Counted from the stretch's first letter, positions 44,453 to 53,380 are shown. The stretch is 64,000 nt of DNA from an uncultured Flavobacteriaceae bacterium (GCA_913065125.1 CAJYAG010000003.1:361282-425281); one strand, 5' to 3'. Notes: generated by a model not told the origin, from the sequence alone. Numbers and translations are program-made.

Positions 44453-45763
44453 CTATGATACTTTTGATGCTAATTCTAGTAAAATTGTACAGAGAATTGC
44501 GCCAACAGTTCCAATTGCATACCCAAATACTGCTAATAAAACTCCAACCGTTGCTAATGATGGATGAAATGCTTGCGCCACAATAGGAGCAGAGGCAGCG
44601 CCACCAACGTTTGCTTGACTTCCAACAGCTAAAAAGAAATACGGAGCTCTGATTAGTTTTGCAACTAAAATCAATAATCCAGCATGAATTGCCATCCAAA
44701 CTAAACCAATAATAATTAAACCTGGATTTTCAAGTGCTTGAGTTAAATCCATTTTCATTCCGATAGTTGCTACCAACACATAAATAAAAACACTTCCTAG
44801 TTTAGAGGCACCAGCGCCTTCGTAATTTTTTGCTTTTGTGTACGATAAAATAAGTGCAACAAGTGTAGAAATACTTATCAACCAGAAAAATTGAGAATCT
44901 AAAAAGGTAAACATATTTTTAATGGTTTGAGATTCTATTCTAGCAACTAAACCTCCAAAAAACTGACTTAAATATTTTGAAGAAAAATGCCCGAAACCAA
45001 CGGTTCCAAAAGCAATTGCGAGCATAACCATTAAATCTGTTAATGAAGGATTTCTTTTAATCTTTTGAGTAAACGAAGTGACTTTGTTTTTTAAATCTTC
45101 AATCGCAGAAGTATCCGCTTTTAACCATTTGTCTATTTTATCTTTTTTACCAATTCCAACTAATAATACAGCCATCCAAATATTTGCAACAACGATATCC
45201 ACAATTACCATTCCGCCATATTTTTGCGGATTGTATTGGTAAATTTCTAACATGGCTGTTTGATTTGCGCCACCGCCAATCCAACTTCCTGCTAACGTAG
45301 AAAGTCCTCTCCAAACGGCATCAAAACCTGCACCTCCAACAGTTTCTGGCGAGAAAATTGAAATCAATAAAATGGCAATGGGTCCACCAATAATAATTCC
45401 TACAGTTCCTGTAAAAAACATAATTAATGCTTTAGAGCCTAAATTAAAAATGGCTTTTAAATCGATACTTAAGGTCATTAAAACCAACGCTGCTGGCAAT
45501 AAAAATCGACTAGAAACATAATACAAACTCGAGCTTTGTTTCACGGTTTCTCCTAGGTTGTTTGTGGTTTCCCATTCAGGAGCAATAATTCCAAGAGTTG
45601 TAAATATTGCTGGCACAAAATACGCCATAAATAAACCCGGAACAATCTTATAAAATTTAGGCCAAAAACCAGATGTTTTTGATTCTGTATAGAATACAAA
45701 TCCTAAAGAAAGCATTAAGAGTCCGAAAACAATTGCGTCATTTGTAAAAATTGGTGCTGTCAT
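44453..45763 (-). CDS. DUF819-family multi-pass membrane protein
   Basis: 436 residues with about 11-12 hydrophobic segments. Characteristic are GTVGIIIGGPIAILLIS, WIGGGANQTAMLEIY (about residues 163-177) and GSQANVGGAASAPIVAQAFHPSLATVGVLLAVFG near the C-terminus. The family (YjcL-like) resembles secondary transporters of the CPA/AT type, but no substrate is known. Confidence 0.88.
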   Translation of the reverse strand: MTAPIFTNDAIVFGLLMLSLGFVFYTESKTSGFWPKFYKIVPGLFMAYFVPAIFTTLGIIAPEWETTNNLGETVKQSSSLYYVSSRFLLPAALVLMTLSIDLKAIFNLGSKALIMFFTGTVGIIIGGPIAILLISIFSPETVGGAGFDAVWRGLSTLAGSWIGGGANQTAMLEIYQYNPQKYGGMVIVDIVVANIWMAVLLVGIGKKDKIDKWLKADTSAIEDLKNKVTSFTQKIKRNPSLTDLMVMLAIAFGTVGFGHFSSKYLSQFFGGLVARIESQTIKNMFTFLDSQFFWLISISTLVALILSYTKAKNYEGAGASKLGSVFIYVLVATIGMKMDLTQALENPGLIIIGLVWMAIHAGLLILVAKLIRAPYFFLAVGSQANVGGAASAPIVAQAFHPSLATVGVLLAVFGYAIGTVGAILCTILLELASKVS

Positions 45764-45806
45764 TATAAAATATTTTTGGCTAAAGTATTAAAATTATAGG
45801 CACAAA

Positions 45807-45834
45807 AAAAACGAAGCGGTGAAGCTTCGTTTTT
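45807..45834 (-). terminator. Terminator after the beta-propeller gene
   Basis: AAAAACGAAGC / GCTTCGTTTTT stem with a 6-base loop; the A-tract on the plus strand gives the U-tract for the leftward transcript. Confidence 0.88.
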
Positions 45835-45837
45835 AGT

Positions 45838-48800
45838 TTAGTTTGCAGAAAAACTTTTGGTTTCCTTAAATGGCGAAATCTGAATGGATTCCACTTCGGT
45901 TTTATACTTCGTCCAATCAGAACTAAAAAACGTATTTGTTTTGTCTAATGCATTCTTCAATTCGTCTTTAAAGTGATTAATCAATTCAGTTTCTGTTTTG
46001 GTGATTTTCCCAAAACGCGCACCTAAATATCTTCTTGCGGCTCCGTATCTTTGATTTACAGTAATCTCAGGATTTCTAGTAATTCCTTGCCTTTTATCAA
46101 TCGTTCCAAGATACATGCTAATTAATGTGTCAATTTTCTTCGTAATTTCTTTGGATGATTTTATTTGAGCAGCATATTTTTTCTTATCCGTTTTCGATAA
46201 TTTTTCAGAAATCTCTTTTACAGTATTTTTGCTTTCTACTAATTGTTTCACAACCTCTGCAATGGTTTTACTATTTGCTTCTAATTGTTTGCTCATTTCA
46301 TAACGAGTAGATAAATCTGTTTTAGAATAGGTTAACCTTGGATCAAACTCAACTTTAATCGTTTGCTCAGAAACTTGGTCTCCAAAACTCATTTTAAGCT
46401 TGTATGTTCCTGGTTTTACTCTAATTCCGCTTGGTTCTCTTGTTGATGTTCTTAAAGATCTTGATGCTCTTGCAACTCCTTTTTCATCTAAAAACCAATA
46501 CATTTTATGTACGCCGTTTTCTTTTGGAGTTTTTTGTTTTAGCGTTCTAATTAAACGTGTTCCATCAAAAATTTCTAATTTAATTTCATCCCATTTTACC
46601 TTACTTTTTTTATCAGCTTCTGGTTTGTTGATGTAAAAAGAAATTGGTGCGCCACGTCTTCTGTTTTCTCCTTGATACAATGCATCTGCACCAAATCTGC
46701 TTCCTGTTGGTTGTATAAAACTTGCTTGATATGCAATTGGAGGTTCAAACAATTCTAATTTCGTAGCAAAACTTTTACTACTTTTTGCCAACGCTCTTAA
46801 AGGTTTGATATCATCTAAAACCCAAGCAGCTCTACCAAAAGTTCCGATTACTAAATCGTGCTCTCTTGGATGAATAACCAAATCTTTTACAGGAACAGTC
46901 GGAAAACCATTCGTCCATTTGGTCCATTTATCTCCAGCATTTAAAGAAATGTACAATCCGTCATCAGTTCCTAAGAACAGTAAATTCGGATTTTCAAGAT
47001 CTTCAACAATACTTAAGGTATAACTTTGTACATCGTTTTCATCAACAATACGTGTCCAAGTTCTTCCATAATTTTTAGTTCTATATGCATAAGGCGTATA
47101 ATTAAAACGACGGTAATCATTGGCAATTAATAAAGCTTCTCCTTTGTTTTTGTTTGATGCTTTTATTTGTGCAATCCAACTTCCTTTTGGCAATCCTTTT
47201 AAGTTTTTTGATACATCTTGCCAAGTTGCGCCACCATTTCTAGTAATATTAACTCTTCCGTCATCAGAACCAACCCAAAGCATGTCTTTTTCTAAAGGCG
47301 ATGGTTCAATTACTAAAATAGTTGTATGATTTTCTGCACCAGTTGCATCCATGCTTAAGCCACCACTTTCAGATTGTTTTTGTTTGTTTGGATCGTTGGT
47401 TGTTAAATCTGGAGAAATCACATTCCAAGTAGTTCCTTTGTCTGTGCTTTTATGTACAAATTGACTTCCAAAATAGACGGTAGCATTGTCAAAAGGATCT
47501 TGACCAATTGCACTGTTCCAGTTGAAACGTAATTTTACATTTGGATCTGGATGCGTTGGTTGTATAGAATAACTATAGCCTGTTTTTTGATCGTATCTAG
47601 CAACAGAACCTTGTTGACTCATTGCGTATCCGTAACGAGAATCTTCTTTGTCTGGAACCACATCAAAACCGTCTCCAAATGCTAATTCTTGCCAGTATGA
47701 ATTTCTAATTCCTTGTGCTTTCCAAACATACGCTGGTCCGCCCCAAGATCCGTTATCTTGCATTCCGCCATACACATTATACGGAAAATCATTATCTACA
47801 TTGATGTGATAAAATTGTGCTACAGGAAGATTTCCGATAAAACGCCAAGATTTTCCTTTGTCTTTGGTGATGTTTAATCCACCATCATTACCATCAATCA
47901 TAAAGTTTCCATCTTTTGGATGAATCCACCAAGCATGATGATCTGGATGCACTCCATTATCTACTCCATAAGCTGGCATTAATTGACTGAAGCTTTTTCC
48001 GCCATCATCAGAAACATTCACATAAGTAAAAATAGAATACAATCTATTTTCGTTTTGTGGATCTACATAAATTTCTGAATAATAAAAAGGACGTGTTCCA
48101 ATTTCTGATTTTTCATTTATTTTTCTCCATTTAAATCCGCCATCAATACTTTTATAAAGCGCATTCTTTTTAGACTCTACCAATGCGTAAATTGTATTTG
48201 GATTACTTCTAGAAATAGCAACTCCAATTCTTCCTAATTCTCGTTTCGGTAAACCTTCTTTATCGGTCACTTTTTTCCAAGAATCTCCACCATCATGTGT
48301 AATGTACATGCCACTTCCTTCTCCACCAGATTTAAAAAACCAAGGCTCGCGTTTGTGTTCCCACATGGCAGCTATTAATTTATTTGGATTTGATGGATCC
48401 ATTACCAAATCTGCAGCTCCAGTTTTATTATTGTTGAATAAAATTTGTTTCCAAGATTTTCCTCCATCCGTAGTTTTATAAACGCCACGCTCTGGATGTT
48501 CTCCCCAAGGAGAACCAATTGCTGCGGCATACACAATATCTGGATTTGTTGGATCTACAATAACACGATGAATATGACGTGTTTTTTCTAATCCCATTGC
48601 TTTCCAAGTTTTTCCGGCATCTAAAGATTTATAAATTCCGAATCCACCATTTAAACTATTTCTAGGATTTCCTTCTCCAGTTCCAACCCAAATTACACTT
48701 GGGTTTGATTGTTGAATGGCAACCGCTCCAATAGAAGCCGTTAATTCATTATCGAAAATAGGTTCCCATTTCACTCCAGCAGAAGTAGATTTCCATAAAC

Positions 48801-48990
48801 CACCAGAAGCAGTTCCGGCATACATAATATTTGTGTTTGATTGTACAACGTCAATAGTTGTTACACGTCCACTCATTCCACCAGGACCAATATTTCTTGG
48901 TTTCATGTTTTTTACCAAATCCATAGAGAATTCTTGAGAGAATATCATTGGGGCAATAAAAAGGAATACAATTGAAAGTAATTTTTTCAT
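45838..48990 (-). CDS. Sortilin/VPS10-like BNR-repeat beta-propeller secreted protein
   Basis: 1050 residues with signal peptide (ending IFSQ). About residues 25-740 contain repeated BNR/Asp-box-like units (GGLWKSTSAGVKWEPI, YKSLDAGKTWKAM, YKTTDGGKSWKQI, YITHDGGDSWKKV, YISLNAGDKWTKW) that build one or two propellers. A beta domain (about 770-880) and a helical C-terminal domain (about 890-1030) follow. Such proteins are often annotated glycosyl hydrolase, but no glycosidase active site is evident. No T9SS C-terminal signal was recognised. Confidence 0.85.
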   Translation of the reverse strand: MKKLLSIVFLFIAPMIFSQEFSMDLVKNMKPRNIGPGGMSGRVTTIDVVQSNTNIMYAGTASGGLWKSTSAGVKWEPIFDNELTASIGAVAIQQSNPSVIWVGTGEGNPRNSLNGGFGIYKSLDAGKTWKAMGLEKTRHIHRVIVDPTNPDIVYAAAIGSPWGEHPERGVYKTTDGGKSWKQILFNNNKTGAADLVMDPSNPNKLIAAMWEHKREPWFFKSGGEGSGMYITHDGGDSWKKVTDKEGLPKRELGRIGVAISRSNPNTIYALVESKKNALYKSIDGGFKWRKINEKSEIGTRPFYYSEIYVDPQNENRLYSIFTYVNVSDDGGKSFSQLMPAYGVDNGVHPDHHAWWIHPKDGNFMIDGNDGGLNITKDKGKSWRFIGNLPVAQFYHINVDNDFPYNVYGGMQDNGSWGGPAYVWKAQGIRNSYWQELAFGDGFDVVPDKEDSRYGYAMSQQGSVARYDQKTGYSYSIQPTHPDPNVKLRFNWNSAIGQDPFDNATVYFGSQFVHKSTDKGTTWNVISPDLTTNDPNKQKQSESGGLSMDATGAENHTTILVIEPSPLEKDMLWVGSDDGRVNITRNGGATWQDVSKNLKGLPKGSWIAQIKASNKNKGEALLIANDYRRFNYTPYAYRTKNYGRTWTRIVDENDVQSYTLSIVEDLENPNLLFLGTDDGLYISLNAGDKWTKWTNGFPTVPVKDLVIHPREHDLVIGTFGRAAWVLDDIKPLRALAKSSKSFATKLELFEPPIAYQASFIQPTGSRFGADALYQGENRRRGAPISFYINKPEADKKSKVKWDEIKLEIFDGTRLIRTLKQKTPKENGVHKMYWFLDEKGVARASRSLRTSTREPSGIRVKPGTYKLKMSFGDQVSEQTIKVEFDPRLTYSKTDLSTRYEMSKQLEANSKTIAEVVKQLVESKNTVKEISEKLSKTDKKKYAAQIKSSKEITKKIDTLISMYLGTIDKRQGITRNPEITVNQRYGAARRYLGARFGKITKTETELINHFKDELKNALDKTNTFFSSDWTKYKTEVESIQISPFKETKSFSAN

Positions 48991-49070
48991 GAGGTTTTGA
49001 TTAGTTGTTAAAGCTTGAAAGTTACAAATTATCTAAAAGAAACAACTCTTAAAAAAATGTTAACATAAAA

Positions 49071-49097
49071 AAAGCGAAGAATCTTATTCTTCGCTTT
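49071..49097 (-). terminator. Terminator overlapping the end of the Arc-like gene
   Basis: AAAGCGAAGAAT / ATTCTTCGCTTT stem with 3-base loop. The right arm codes the last codons (SEE) of the Arc-like protein. Confidence 0.88.
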
Positions 49098-49251
49098 TCT
49101 TTTTTGGTTCTCTTTTGGCTTCTTTTAAACTTTGCATGAGTATCCATTCAATCTGTCCGTTGGTAGATCGAAACTCATCCGAAGCCCATTTTTCAATAGC
49201 TTTCATCATATCTTCATTTATCCGCAGTGCGAATGCTTTCTTTTTTGCCAT
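49084..49251 (-). CDS. Small Arc/MetJ-type ribbon-helix-helix protein
   Basis: 55 residues beginning MAKKKAFALRINEDMMKAIE. The short basic strand KAFALRI, then two helices (EDMMKAIEKWASDEF and STNGQIEWILMQSLKEAK), is the Arc ribbon-helix-helix fold, followed by a Lys-rich tail. Likely DNA-binding as a dimer. It starts two bases after the hydrolase stop and ends the SPFH operon, so it could regulate that operon (inference). Confidence 0.82.
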   Translation of the reverse strand: MAKKKAFALRINEDMMKAIEKWASDEFRSTNGQIEWILMQSLKEAKREPKKKSEE

Positions 49252-49253
49252 GG

Positions 49254-50174
49254 TTACTTTTTTATAAATGCAACAACAGTTGTAATTAATTTTTTTGATA
49301 AGGTATAATCTGCTGAATAATAGGATTTCATATTATCTGCATCAATTGTTATGTTTTTTAATACGTGATTCATGTTTTCTATAATCACTAATTCTGATGA
49401 TGGTTTTGCGTTGTGTAAGACAGTTGCATCTTCAATTTTTACTTGTAAATCTTTTGTCCCGTTGATAATTAAAACAGGAATGGTTAGTTTTTTAATCTCT
49501 TTTATAGGATCATAATTTGTCCACGATTTAAAAAATGGAAGATTCGGTTTTGAAAAAATAGAAATCAATAAAGGATTTACATCTTTAACGTTTCCTGTTT
49601 CTTTTAACTCTTTAAAGTGTGCTGCAGCTGCTTCGCCTAAAAGTGCATTTTGTGCAGTAATTTGTTTTACCATTGTTTGATCTATCGATGCTCCTGGACC
49701 AGCTAGAGAAACATATTTGGTTGCGTTTTTGGAAGTCAACATGGCTATTAAAGAACCTTGACTGTGACCAATTATTATGATTTCTATAAAACGGTTGTCA
49801 TCTTTAAAATGTGCGATTACTTTTTCTACATCACTTATAAAATCTTCAAATACAATTCCTTTTAAAAACTTAAAGTTTTTTGGGTTTGATGTTCTTTTAT
49901 CGAAACTAAAAAAAGCAATATTTTCTTTGTTGATTTCGTCTCTAAATTGTTTGATGTAATTTGCTTTTACAATTGCACCTTGATTTCCGTTTCTGTCTAC
50001 ATTTCCAGAACCGTGAACCCAAATTACCAACGGAGTTTTTGTATTTGAATATGTTAAAGTTCCTGGTAACTCGATGGAATCATTTTTTATCAAAATTTCT
50101 TCTGATGTAATTGTTGATTGTCCGTAAGTAACAGCGAAAATCAATAAAAAGATATATAAAAATTTAGTTTTCAT
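49254..50174 (-). CDS. Secreted alpha/beta hydrolase
   Basis: 306 residues with signal peptide (ending VTYGQ). The oxyanion segment is LVIWVHGSGNVDRNG (about 49-63), the nucleophile elbow GHSQGS (about 136-141), the acid region VLIINGTKDLQVKIED (about 235-250) and the catalytic histidine ENMNHVLKN (about 270). It resembles serine aminopeptidase S33-type or acyl esterases; the substrate is unknown. Its start overlaps the preceding gene by 11 bases. Confidence 0.85.
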   Translation of the reverse strand: MKTKFLYIFLLIFAVTYGQSTITSEEILIKNDSIELPGTLTYSNTKTPLVIWVHGSGNVDRNGNQGAIVKANYIKQFRDEINKENIAFFSFDKRTSNPKNFKFLKGIVFEDFISDVEKVIAHFKDDNRFIEIIIIGHSQGSLIAMLTSKNATKYVSLAGPGASIDQTMVKQITAQNALLGEAAAAHFKELKETGNVKDVNPLLISIFSKPNLPFFKSWTNYDPIKEIKKLTIPVLIINGTKDLQVKIEDATVLHNAKPSSELVIIENMNHVLKNITIDADNMKSYYSADYTLSKKLITTVVAFIKK

Positions 50175-50676
50175 CTGTCTGTATTTTGTCTTCGTATGTT
50201 TTTAAAACGGAATTTACTTCGTCTAAAAGCTGCGTGCCAATTAAAATTTTCTTTCCGTTTTTTAATTGGAGTTGTATGCCTAAATCTCCAGAAACACTAT
50301 AAGCAATTCCTTTCTTTTTTCTCGAAAGAAAGCTGGTTTTTAATCCCCAACCACCATATTCTGTGATGGCAAAATATTTTCTAGTGTTGGCAGTTTTTAA
50401 TTCAGACCAAGCAATGGTTTTTGCTTTAAAATGAAATGGAAAAAATTGAAAATGAATTCCTTTTTCATCGATTCTAGTTTTTAATTTAAAGAAGAAAATT
50501 GGTAACACACATAATGGCATAAATAATAGCAGTAAAATAAACTCATTCATGCTCATTGTGCTGTTTTCTTTAGAAAATTCTTTAATAATTATAAAAATAG
50601 GAACAAGCATACTGATGGTTATTAAAACTATCAACCAACTTTGTGTAAATCGTTGTTCTTCTTTAAAAATTCTCAT
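50164..50676 (-). CDS. Two-helix membrane protein with beta-rich domain
   Basis: 170 residues. Two hydrophobic helices (about residues 14-34 and 45-62) are followed by a beta-rich cytoplasmic-type domain (about 66-160). In that domain the strands KGIHFQFFPFHFKAKTIAW and GIQLQLKNGKKILIGTQ suggest a PH-like fold as in bacterial membrane PH proteins. No name is assigned. The start overlaps the DUF4177 stop by one base (TAATG). Confidence 0.6.
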   Translation of the reverse strand: MRIFKEEQRFTQSWLIVLITISMLVPIFIIIKEFSKENSTMSMNEFILLLLFMPLCVLPIFFFKLKTRIDEKGIHFQFFPFHFKAKTIAWSELKTANTRKYFAITEYGGWGLKTSFLSRKKKGIAYSVSGDLGIQLQLKNGKKILIGTQLLDEVNSVLKTYEDKIQTDEN

Positions 50677-50834
50677 TATCTATTTTTATCTCTTTCAAAA
50701 ACAATACGTGTGTTTTGTTCTCCAATATGAATTACTTGCCACCCGCTTCTTGCATGTTCATTTAACGTATCTTCTAATCTTTCTTCATTTCTGGTTAAAC
50801 CCATTTTCCATTTTACTACTTTATATTCTTTCAT
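50676..50834 (-). CDS. DUF4177-family small protein
   Basis: 52 residues, beginning MKEYKVVKWKMGLTRNEERL and continuing DTLNEHARSGWQVIHI. The Y-K-V-V strand, an LE...LN-E-x-A-x-x-GW-x-V helix-strand and a final strand are the DUF4177 signature. Soluble, function unknown. It overlaps both neighbours (ATGA at its start, TAATG at its end), indicating tight translational coupling. Confidence 0.8.
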   Translation of the reverse strand: MKEYKVVKWKMGLTRNEERLEDTLNEHARSGWQVIHIGEQNTRIVFERDKNR

Positions 50835-51025
50835 AATTGTTTGTCTTTACATTCTTTTTTTTCTCCAAAATTAATCAATGCTAATGCAACACCAATTGCT
50901 GTTCCAACTCCAGAGCCAATTGAAATTCCGATAGCAATATTATTAAAAACTACACCAAAGGTTGTGCCTAAACTAATACCTAAAGCGGTTCCAATACCAA
51001 TTGCTAAAATTTGTTTTTCGCTCAT
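50831..51025 (-). CDS. Glycine-zipper small membrane protein A
   Basis: 64 residues: a single long hydrophobic region with repeated GxxxG-type spacing (IGIGTALGISLGTTFGVVFN and IGISIGSGVGTAIGVALALI) and a basic/acidic tail ECKDKQL. Probably a hairpin of two helices that self-associates. Its stop overlaps the DUF4177 start (ATGA). Related in style to the ORFs at 51022 and 51176. Confidence 0.65.
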   Translation of the reverse strand: MSEKQILAIGIGTALGISLGTTFGVVFNNIAIGISIGSGVGTAIGVALALINFGEKKECKDKQL

Positions 51026-51174
51026 TTTTTATTCTTTTTTTTATGATTGTCTATCATTAAACCTATAACTAATCCAACACCAGCTCCCATAGGCAAACCT
51101 AAGCCGGTGCTGTTAAAAATAATTCCGATTCCTGCCCCGAATAGCATCCCAATAATTGCACTGTTATTTTTCAT
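51022..51174 (-). CDS. Glycine-zipper small membrane protein B
   Basis: 50 residues: MKNNSAIIGMLFGAGIGIIF, then NSTGLGLPMGAGVGLVIGLM and a Lys-rich end. Two short Gly-rich helices are predicted. The stop overlaps the next start (ATGA). Too short for ordinary ORF cut-offs; support comes from the overlap pattern and similarity to its neighbours. Confidence 0.6.
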   Translation of the reverse strand: MKNNSAIIGMLFGAGIGIIFNSTGLGLPMGAGVGLVIGLMIDNHKKKNKK

Positions 51175-51175
51175 G

Positions 51176-51361
51176 TTAGTTGAGTTTATTTAGAAAAATC
51201 CCGACTAAAACCCCTAGAACTGTTCCGATTATAATTCCATATGTTACTCCAGATGCTACGTTATTAGTTACTGCTCCAATAACAGTCCCAACAGAAGATC
51301 CAAGAGAAGCTCCAATAGCTATAGACATTTTTGGGCTCAATCCGTTCTTTTTTTCTTTCAT
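51176..51361 (-). CDS. Glycine-zipper small membrane protein C
   Basis: 61 residues with the segment IAIGASLGSSVGTVIGAVTN and a second helix SGVTYGIIIGTVLGVLVGIF, ending LNKLN. Same design as proteins A and B: paired Gly-zipper helices separated by a VxNN turn (VTNNVA here, VFNNIA in A). This suggests common descent of A and C. Confidence 0.65.
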   Translation of the reverse strand: MKEKKNGLSPKMSIAIGASLGSSVGTVIGAVTNNVASGVTYGIIIGTVLGVLVGIFLNKLN

Positions 51362-51362
51362 A

Positions 51363-51464
51363 TTAGATGTTTGATACGATCAATACTCCAATACTAATTA
51401 GCGCTATAAAAATAGCGAATAGTATAAAAAGTACTTTTTTGTTTTTAATTTGAAATCCTAACAT
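51363..51464 (-). CDS. Single-helix micro-membrane protein
   Basis: 33 residues: MLGFQIKNKKVLFILFAIFI followed by ALISIGVLIVSNI. A short basic N-terminus and one transmembrane helix. It lies one base from the start of protein C. Coding status is inferred from spacing and composition only. Confidence 0.4.
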   Translation of the reverse strand: MLGFQIKNKKVLFILFAIFIALISIGVLIVSNI

Positions 51465-51474
51465 ACACTTGCTT

Positions 51475-51552
51475 TTATTTAAATATATAGATTAGTAATA
51501 TCGAGATACAACTTATAAAAAAGACTGTTAATTTTAAAGCAATTAGAATCAT
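51475..51552 (-). CDS. Very short putative membrane peptide after the SPFH gene
   Basis: 25 residues, MILIALKLTVFFISCISILL plus IYIFK, one hydrophobic helix. The ATG lies two bases after the SPFH stop. Such a short ORF in A+T-rich DNA can arise by chance; it is listed because it fits the run of tightly packed small ORFs. Confidence 0.3.
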   Translation of the reverse strand: MILIALKLTVFFISCISILLIYIFK

Positions 51553-51553
51553 C

Positions 51554-52414
51554 TTAATGATTTAAAGTTCCGGTATTTAAAACAGGAGAAGCATCTTTAT
51601 CTCCACATAAAATAACCATTAAATTACTTACCATTGCCGCTTTACGATCGTCATCTAATTCAACAATATTCTTTTTACCCAATTCTTCTAAAGCCATTTC
51701 TACCATACTTACTGCGCCTTCAACAATTTTATGACGTGCAGCAACAATTGCCGTAGCTTGTTGTCTTTTTAACATGGCATTTGCAATTTCTTGTGCGTAT
51801 GCTAAATATCCAATTCTTGCTTCTAGTACTTCAATTCCTGCAATAGACAAACGTTCTTCTACTTCTTTTTCTAACGCTTCGCTTACTTCGTTTACGCTAG
51901 AGCGCAAAGTAATATCTTCTTCAGTTCCTTCGTCTGCAAAATTATCGTACGGATACATGCTTGCTAGTTTTCTAACAGCTGCATCAGTTTGTACTCTTAC
52001 AAAATTCTCGTAATTATCAACATCAAAAGCAGCTTTATGAGTGTCTGTTACTCTCCAAACCAAAATGGTGCTTATCATAATTGGGTTTCCCAATTTGTCG
52101 TTTACTTTTAAACGTTCGCTATCAAAGTTGCTTGCTCTTAAAGAAATGGTTCTTTTTTTGTACAACGGATTTGCCCAATACAAACCGTTTGTTTTTACGG
52201 TTCCGATATATTTACCGAACAATAAAATCACTTTTGATGAATTTGGGTTGACTAAAATAAAGCCGAATGTACAAATGAAAGCAACTACAGTTACTAAAAT
52301 CCAAATAGGATTTTCTTGTTTAATTGCCATTACAATTCCTCCAATAAATAGTACTAGTACTAATGCAAACATTACATAGCCGTTCGCTGGTTTTATGCTT
52401 TTTTCGTTACTCAT
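51554..52414 (-). CDS. SPFH/band-7 domain protein
   Basis: 286 residues. Two close hydrophobic segments at the N-terminus (about 12-53, GYVMFALVLVLFIGGIVMAI and WILVTVVAFICTFGFI) are followed by the SPFH domain (about 57-230, KVILLFGKYIGTVKTNGLYWANPLYKKRTIS). The helical stretch NAMLKRQQATAIVAARHKIV and a short tail end the protein. SPFH proteins oligomerise into membrane microdomain scaffolds or protease-regulating cages. It is the first gene of a ten-ORF leftward operon behind a good promoter. Confidence 0.9.
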   Translation of the reverse strand: MSNEKSIKPANGYVMFALVLVLFIGGIVMAIKQENPIWILVTVVAFICTFGFILVNPNSSKVILLFGKYIGTVKTNGLYWANPLYKKRTISLRASNFDSERLKVNDKLGNPIMISTILVWRVTDTHKAAFDVDNYENFVRVQTDAAVRKLASMYPYDNFADEGTEEDITLRSSVNEVSEALEKEVEERLSIAGIEVLEARIGYLAYAQEIANAMLKRQQATAIVAARHKIVEGAVSMVEMALEELGKKNIVELDDDRKAAMVSNLMVILCGDKDASPVLNTGTLNH

Positions 52415-52451
52415 GATATATGTATTTTATTATGATATTAAATTGATATCA

Positions 52452-52484
52452 CAAAGATATATGTTTTTTTTTGATATTTCCAAA
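52452..52484 (-). promoter_or_regulatory. Promoter of the SPFH operon
   Basis: Minus strand TTTG (52484-52481), 21 bases, TATCTTTG (52459-52452), a good Bacteroidota -33/-7 pair. It is followed by a TGATAT-rich leader of 37 bases. Confidence 0.6.
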
Positions 52485-52537
52485 CTTATCAGGTATTATT
52501 TTTATAAATTAGCCGAACGAAATTTTAAAACATAAAA

Positions 52538-53332
52538 ATGAAAACAAAGATTTTATACATATTCGCATTTGTATTTATTAGCAATTTTTCTTTTGCGTCT
52601 GATGGTGAAAAAGAAATAGTTTGGGGAAATACGGGGCATAGAGCAGTTGGTGAAATTGCAACCAAGCATTTATCAAAAAGAGTACAGAAAAAAATTAAAG
52701 AATTGTTAAACGGACAAAGTTTAGCGATGATTTCTACTTTTGCCGATGATATTAAATCTGATAATGCATATAGAAAATATTCAACTTGGCATTATGTAAA
52801 TTTAAATGATGATGAAACATATCAAACATCAACTAAAAACCCAAAAGGAGATTTAGTTATGGGAATTGAAAAATGTAAGCAAGTTTTGTTGGATGATAAT
52901 GCGTCTAAAGAAGACAAGGTTTTTCATTTAAAAATGTTGGTGCATTTAATTGGTGATTTACATCAGCCAATGCATGTTGGTAGAGTTACTGATAGAGGAG
53001 GAAACGATTTTCAAGTAAATTGGTTTAACAGAGGAACAAATATGCACAGAGTTTGGGACAGCCAAATGATTGATAGTTTTAATATGACCTATACAGAATT
53101 GGCATCAAATACTGCAGTTTTAAGTAAAGCGCAGATAAAAGAATTACAAAAAGGTACTGTTGTAGATTGGGTAAATGAATCTAAAGGGTTGGCTCAAATG
53201 ATTTACGGCTCTGCAAAATCAGGAGAAAAATTAAGTTACCGTTATATGTACGATCATTTTCTAACAGTAAGAACTCAGTTGCAAAAAGGCGGAATTCGTT
53301 TGGCAAAAGTGCTAACAGAGGTTTTAGGATAA
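52538..53332 (+). CDS. S1/P1-type nuclease
   Basis: 264 residues with signal peptide (ending SFA). The mature N-terminal Trp and the trinuclear-zinc ligands of the family are present: VWGNTGHRAVGEIA (Trp, His), STFADDIKSD (Asp), STWHYVN (His), LVHLIGDLHQPMHVGRVTDRGGNDF (His/Asp/His) and NMHRVWDSQMI (His, Asp). Secreted single-strand nuclease, probably for phosphate or nucleotide scavenging. Divergent from the SPFH operon. Confidence 0.92.
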   Translation: MKTKILYIFAFVFISNFSFASDGEKEIVWGNTGHRAVGEIATKHLSKRVQKKIKELLNGQSLAMISTFADDIKSDNAYRKYSTWHYVNLNDDETYQTSTKNPKGDLVMGIEKCKQVLLDDNASKEDKVFHLKMLVHLIGDLHQPMHVGRVTDRGGNDFQVNWFNRGTNMHRVWDSQMIDSFNMTYTELASNTAVLSKAQIKELQKGTVVDWVNESKGLAQMIYGSAKSGEKLSYRYMYDHFLTVRTQLQKGGIRLAKVLTEVLG

Positions 53333-53350
53333 AAAGCAATTTATAAAATT

Positions 53351-53380
53351 AAAAAGCGAGCAATTAATAGCTCGCTTTTT
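53351..53380. terminator. Bidirectional terminator
   Basis: AAAAAGCGAGC / GCTCGCTTTTT with an 8-base loop between convergent S1/P1 and LapA-like genes. Confidence 0.92.

Noticed and set aside
45838..48990. Glycosyl hydrolase label for the BNR-repeat protein
   Set aside because: Only Asp-box repeats are seen; I could identify no glycosidase catalytic residues.
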